A DNA stretch of 64,000 nucleotides. It comes from Psychrobacillus sp042944905. GTDB lineage: Bacteria; Bacillota; Bacilli; Bacillales_A; Planococcaceae. The stretch lies in contig NZ_CP168496.1 of the NCBI RefSeq assembly GCF_042944905.1, forward strand, positions 3,472,001 to 3,536,000, read 5' to 3'. Both the position numbers and the translations under genes were made by a program. Of the stretch, positions 60,288 to 64,000 are shown piece by piece. The notes under the pieces were generated by a model. The model was not told where the DNA came from. It saw nothing but the letters and a program-made list of their open reading frames with translations, and did no database searches. Numbering within the stretch: the first letter of the stretch is position 1; each line of letters starts with the position of its first letter.

Positions 60288-60313
60288 TACGATGGCACTT
60301 TCAGAAAGTTTCA
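60288..60313 (-). promoter_or_regulatory. Sigma-W promoter of the nfeD-floT operon
   Basis: On the minus strand, TGAAAC (60313-60308), exactly 16 nt, CGTA (60291-60288): a perfect match to TGAAAC-N16-CGTA. In B. subtilis the yuaF-floT operon is controlled by sigma-W. It overlaps the first codons of the longer open frame. Confidence 0.85.
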
Positions 60314-60314
60314 T

Positions 60315-60569
60315 ATTTTTACTTTTTTACAAAAAAGATTTAATTTCTAAAAAAACATTCCTAATCATTCGACATTTTTCTCAAAAAAATGAATAATAAG
60401 AAAAGAAAGCGCTTCCGAAACCTTGTTTCTACCCTTATTTTAGGGAGTAATGTTACAGGATTGTAAATTTCGTAATATAGGAGTAAAAACTGTGTAGATT
60501 TTGCAGTTTTTTTGTTATGATATTTGAGATTAGTGACGACAAAAAATTCTTAAAGTCCAGGAGGCTTTT
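60315..60569. other. Intergenic region between nfeD-floT and the pit operon
   Basis: AT-rich sequence. It contains AGAAAGCGCTTCCG (60404-60417), loosely like a catabolite-responsive element, and the unseen promoter of the pit operon. No gene seen. Confidence 0.3.
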
Positions 60570-61190
60570 ATGATTAGTTCAAGAAAACCAGACCCATTTT
60601 TTTCTTCCTTATTAAAAATTGCTCAAAACGTTCAAGAAGCTGCTCACTACGCAGATGATTTTAAAATTAATACTGTTTCTGACTTAAAAGAAATTAGTGT
60701 TCATCTTAAAAATTATGAGACTGCAGGAGATAAATTAATTCATGATTTGATCGTAAAGTTGAACAAATCGTTTATGACTCCGATTGAACGAGAAGACATT
60801 TTACAATTATCTATTAGAATGGACGATATTTTAGATGGTATTGATGATTTTACAGCCCATTTAGAAATGTTCTCACTTATTGAAATAGATGATTCCATGC
60901 GTACGTTTTTAGGGTATATTACGAAAAGTACAGATGAAATTGTAAAGGCTATGGAACTTCTTGCACAGAAAAAACTACTTAAGATGCATGAACACTCTGT
61001 TCTTATTAAGGACTACGAGCGTAAATGTGACGAAGTACTCCGTTCGTCTGTTAAACAATTGTTTTTAAAAGAAAAAGATCCAATCCGAATTATTCAATTT
61101 AAAGATATATATGAAAAATTAGAAGAAGTCGCGGATTATTGTCAAAACGTAGCAACTACGATTGAAGCAATTATCATGCGTAATGCGTAG
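60570..61190 (+). CDS. DUF47 family PhoU-like protein, Pit accessory
   Basis: 206 residues, all helical, of the DUF47/YkaA family related to PhoU: FFSSLLKIAQNVQEAAHYADDF, RIDDILDGIDDFTAHLE-type repeat (about 88-104) and DKYEKLEEVADYCQNVA near the end. It precedes pit with a 12-bp gap, as in B. subtilis ykaA-pit, and is thought to regulate phosphate uptake. The ATG has AGGAGG upstream. Confidence 0.92.
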   Translation: MISSRKPDPFFSSLLKIAQNVQEAAHYADDFKINTVSDLKEISVHLKNYETAGDKLIHDLIVKLNKSFMTPIEREDILQLSIRMDDILDGIDDFTAHLEMFSLIEIDDSMRTFLGYITKSTDEIVKAMELLAQKKLLKMHEHSVLIKDYERKCDEVLRSSVKQLFLKEKDPIRIIQFKDIYEKLEEVADYCQNVATTIEAIIMRNA

Positions 61191-61202
61191 GAGTACGTAC
61201 AT

Positions 61203-62201
61203 ATGGAATATACTCTCATTCTTACAATTTTAGTCGTAATTTTCGCGCTTGGTTTCGACTTCATTAATGGATTTCATGATACTGCTAATGCAATAGCAAC
61301 ATCTGTATCCACAAGGGCACTAAAGCCTAGAGTTGCTATTCTAATGGCTGCATGTATGAACTTTGTTGGAGCGCTTACTTTTACTGGAGTAGCTAAAACG
61401 ATTACGAAAGATATTGTAGATCCTTTTGCTTTACAAAACGGTTCACTCGTTATTTTAGCTGCTTTATTGTCAGCTATTATATGGAATTTAGTCACTTGGT
61501 ATTTTGGTATTCCATCCAGCTCATCACATGCTTTAATCGGTTCTATTGCCGGCGCAGCTATTTCTGCAGCTGGACTGACTATTTTAAACTATGCTGGGTT
61601 TATCAAGATATTAGAAGCATTATTAATATCTCCATTTTTAGCGCTTGCTGTTGGATTCTTAATGATGTCATTATTCAAAGTGCTCTTTAAAAATACAAGC
61701 TTATACGGAACAAATAAAGGTTTTCGTATATTCCAAATTGGTACTGCTGCACTTCAGTCATTTACACATGGTACGAACGATGCCCAAAAAGCGATGGGGA
61801 TCATTACAATGGCTTTGATCTCTGCAGAATTACAAACATCCGATGATATTCAAATGTGGGTTCGAATCGCTGCTGCAACCGCGATGGGTATTGGAACATC
61901 TATCGGTGGATATAAAATCATCAAAACTGTCGGCGGTAAGATTATGAAGATTCGCCCAATTAACGGAGCAGCAGCTGACTTATCATCCGCATTAATCATT
62001 TTTGGAGCTACTACTATCCATTTACCTGTTTCCACAACACATGTTATTTCTTCCGCTATTATGGGTGTAGGATCTGCACAACGTGTGAAAAGTGTACATT
62101 GGGGAGTTGCCAAAAAAATCGTCATTACATGGATTATTACACTACCAATTTCAGCATTATTGGCAGCAGTTATCTACCGAATATTAAGCTTGTTCTTTTA
62201 A
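61203..62201 (+). CDS. pit: Low-affinity inorganic phosphate transporter Pit
   Basis: 332 residues with about ten spans. The two signature repeats are present: GFDFINGFHDTANAIATSV (about 16-34) and FTHGTNDAQKAMGIITMAL (about 190-208). Also PSSSSHALIGSIAGAAI in the first half and PVSTTHVISSAIMGVGSA in the second. It imports metal-phosphate with protons. Confidence 0.95.
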   Translation: MEYTLILTILVVIFALGFDFINGFHDTANAIATSVSTRALKPRVAILMAACMNFVGALTFTGVAKTITKDIVDPFALQNGSLVILAALLSAIIWNLVTWYFGIPSSSSHALIGSIAGAAISAAGLTILNYAGFIKILEALLISPFLALAVGFLMMSLFKVLFKNTSLYGTNKGFRIFQIGTAALQSFTHGTNDAQKAMGIITMALISAELQTSDDIQMWVRIAAATAMGIGTSIGGYKIIKTVGGKIMKIRPINGAAADLSSALIIFGATTIHLPVSTTHVISSAIMGVGSAQRVKSVHWGVAKKIVITWIITLPISALLAAVIYRILSLFF

Positions 62202-62205
62202 GAAC

Positions 62206-62236
62206 AAAACCTCGCTAGAAATGGCGAGGTTTTTTT
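62206..62236 (+). terminator. Terminator of the pit operon
   Basis: AAAACCTCGC pairs with GCGAGGTTTT, followed by T. Confidence 0.92.
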
Positions 62237-62243
62237 ATATTCA

Positions 62244-62876
62244 TCAATCTTTAATTAATAAACCCAAAGATTTCGCAAAACTTATTGCTTGTTCGGTAGA
62301 TACAGTACAATCTGCAAGCTTTTCCATGGAAACGGTAAGTTGCTCATATGTATTGGAACTTAAATCAATATTTTTTAATGATGTCTCCGTAAAATTAGCC
62401 CCATCCAGTTCACATTTTTCAAAGCTTACTTTATCAAATGACGCTTCAATAAAATCAGCGCGATTTAGCGTAGATTGTTTAAATGCTACTTTTTTGAGTT
62501 TAGAAAAACTAATACTCATATAATTTGCAACTGAATCTTCTATTTTCACCTCGGTTAGTCTGCTTTGCGAAATGTTAGACCCTAATAATTTCGAGTTTCG
62601 TATTTCTACTCTATAAAAAACGGCGTCCCCAAAATCGACATTAGATAAATCACATTTTTCAAATAAACAATCGATAAATTCTACTTGTTGAAATCGGATG
62701 CCTTCCATAGAAATGTGTTGAAAGTGTATTTGATCAAAAATAATTTTATCTTCTTGTACTTCTTCCAAATGTAAAGATGTGACAATACCCCCGGAAACAT
62801 AATTATCTTCTAGAAGCGCTTTACTTATATCCAGATCCGTTAGAGAACTAGGTAATTTCGGTGGAGCAATTTTCAT
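62244..62876 (-). CDS. Pentapeptide repeat protein
   Basis: 210 residues. From about 50 to 175 nearly every fifth residue follows the A(D/N)LXX pattern (CDLSNVDFGDAVF, SKLLGSNISQSRL, STLNRADFIEASF, CELDGANFTETSL), giving a right-handed square beta-helix. Function unknown; some family members mimic DNA and protect gyrase, but that cannot be assumed here. It is convergent with pit. Confidence 0.92.
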   Translation of the reverse strand: MKIAPPKLPSSLTDLDISKALLEDNYVSGGIVTSLHLEEVQEDKIIFDQIHFQHISMEGIRFQQVEFIDCLFEKCDLSNVDFGDAVFYRVEIRNSKLLGSNISQSRLTEVKIEDSVANYMSISFSKLKKVAFKQSTLNRADFIEASFDKVSFEKCELDGANFTETSLKNIDLSSNTYEQLTVSMEKLADCTVSTEQAISFAKSLGLLIKD

Positions 62877-62982
62877 TTTTTATTCCTCCCTTTTATGGAT
62901 GCTATTATTTTAACATTATATTAGCATGTTCTCACTTCTTTCCAGTACAATAAGAAATAGATATGGTGTAAGGAGGAAATAT

Positions 62983-64000
62983 ATGAGAGTTTTGTCTAAC
63001 ATAGTGACACGTTACTATAAAGCAATATTATTTGCTTGGTTAATATTATTTATTATTTTAGCCATTTTTGCTATTCGTTTGCCTGGGTTATTGCAAGGTG
63101 ACGGTTTTAAAACAGACGGTGAGCATCAGCAAGTGATGAATGAGCTGACTGATACGTTTGACCTCCCTGCTGAGACAATGTTTGTCGTGTTCAATCATAC
63201 AACCGATGACACAATAAAAAAGACTTTAGCAAATATTGAAGGACTACATATTGCAGAATCCATTCAATCGCCCTTGGATGATACCTCCCTTTACAAGGAT
63301 CATATTGCTTATGCGATGCTCCATTTTAATAGCGATACAAATGATTTACCAGGAGTAGTAGATAAGTTACGCAAAGCGATCAATGACGAAAAAGGAGTTA
63401 CGTTAACTGGTGGGGCTGCTATTAACAAAGATATTAACAGCGCCAGCCAACAAGATTTAGTAAACGCTGAGGCAATCGGTTTACCAATTGCGGTCATCGT
63501 TCTTTTACTTGCTTTTGGAAGTGTAGTTGCTGCATTTATACCGCTTGTCGTTGGGGTTATTACAGTCGTATCCACATTTGGAATGATGACTTTGTTTAGC
63601 AGCACAATGGATTTATCCATATTCGTCATGAATATTATTCCAATGCTCGGGTTAGCACTTAGCATCGATTTTGCGTTATTACTAATCAATCGATACAAAG
63701 AAGAAAGATTAAAACAGTCGGCCCAAGAAGCTGTGCAAACGGCTATTTTGACTGCCGGTCGCTCGATTATTTTTTCTGCAATTTGTGTATTTATCGGTTT
63801 AGGTGCAATGCTTGTAATGAAAGTAGAAATATTCCAAAACATTGCACTAGGCGGTATGCTTGTCGTATTGATGGCTGTTTTAGCATCTATCACATTGCTA
63901 CCAGCGATATTGCTATTACTTAAAGATCATATTAATAAATGGACGATTATACGTGTAAAACCAGGAGCTTCTAATAGATGGCGTAGCTTTGCTTCGTATG
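62983..64000 (+). CDS. MMPL/RND family transporter (partial, runs off window)
   Basis: The first 339 codons are visible, from ATG 62983 with AAGGAGG upstream, and the frame stays open to the window end. There is a membrane span (about 11-33), an extracellular domain (about 35-160), and then the TM2-6 cluster from IGLPIAVIVLLLAFGSVVAAF. The MMPL motif is present as GLALSIDFALLLINRYKEER (about 223-242). Such proteins (YdfJ type) export lipids or drugs. The substrate is unknown. Confidence 0.9.
   Translation, partial: MRVLSNIVTRYYKAILFAWLILFIILAIFAIRLPGLLQGDGFKTDGEHQQVMNELTDTFDLPAETMFVVFNHTTDDTIKKTLANIEGLHIAESIQSPLDDTSLYKDHIAYAMLHFNSDTNDLPGVVDKLRKAINDEKGVTLTGGAAINKDINSASQQDLVNAEAIGLPIAVIVLLLAFGSVVAAFIPLVVGVITVVSTFGMMTLFSSTMDLSIFVMNIIPMLGLALSIDFALLLINRYKEERLKQSAQEAVQTAILTAGRSIIFSAICVFIGLGAMLVMKVEIFQNIALGGMLVVLMAVLASITLLPAILLLLKDHINKWTIIRVKPGASNRWRSFASY

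Noticed and set aside
60404..60417. Catabolite-responsive element-like sequence before the pit operon
   Set aside because: Only about 10 of 14 positions fit and the key outer bases are missing; not strong enough to call.
63309..63893. Long minus-strand frame of 194 codons inside the MMPL gene
   Set aside because: The plus-strand frame has a strong start, ribosome site and clear MMPL motifs; the minus frame is its shadow.

Overview
The window comes from the chromosome of a low-G+C Gram-positive bacterium of the Bacillaceae/Planococcaceae type. The evidence is strong AGGAGG-type ribosome binding sites, frequent TTG and GTG starts, and close relatives of Bacillus subtilis genes: mntR, nsrR-hmp, yclNOPQ, sigV-rsiV, floT with its NfeD partner, niaP and ypuA. 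Psychrobacillus or a neighbouring genus is a reasonable guess, but that is inference from gene style, not a database match. No rRNA, tRNA, phage, insertion sequence or CRISPR array was seen. The region is ordinary accessory and housekeeping chromosome with a few decayed genes.

Layout. 1-9301: envelope and stress genes (YidC insertase, an AraC regulator, an MFS exporter, acetyltransferases, an MhqO-like dioxygenase, a DUF1002 protein, CvfB, MntR). 9737-16160: a chemoreceptor, a ComFB protein, a small sigma-B-type membrane protein, a double GNAT protein and the cadCA metal-efflux operon with two operator-like sites. 16265-26702: a penicillin acylase gene broken by an in-frame TGA exactly before its catalytic serine, murB, a divergent hxlR/yceI pair, a transporter-amidohydrolase pair, a Rieske oxidoreductase and a DsbA-like protein. 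26978-35408: ppaC, the divergent nsrR/hmp nitric-oxide module, mpg, niaP and thrCB. 35495-43282: a uracil-DNA glycosylase-fold protein, a PAP2 phosphatase, the Fur-controlled siderophore importer yclNOPQ, a lipoprotein and dtpT with a structured leader. 43699-54867: an ABC exporter, hflX, a remnant acyl-CoA synthetase, nhaC, a methyltransferase, a FtsX-type ABC operon whose ATPase also carries an in-frame TGA, and sigV-rsiV. 55004-64000: a PCYCGC lipoprotein, fumC, an HD-GYP protein, the sigma-W-type nfeD-floT operon, a DUF47 protein with pit, a pentapeptide protein and the start of an MMPL transporter.

Envelope stress is a common thread. There are matches to sigma-B (two sites, each in front of a very small membrane protein), sigma-W (nfeD-floT and perhaps the DUF4064 gene) and sigma-V (sigV itself) promoters. 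The most unusual structural signal is a set of three intergenic arrays (26780-26910, 45490-45559, 49564-49657). Each repeats its own short core about every 21 bp, with variable sequence between the cores. Each lies directly behind a gene's 3' end.
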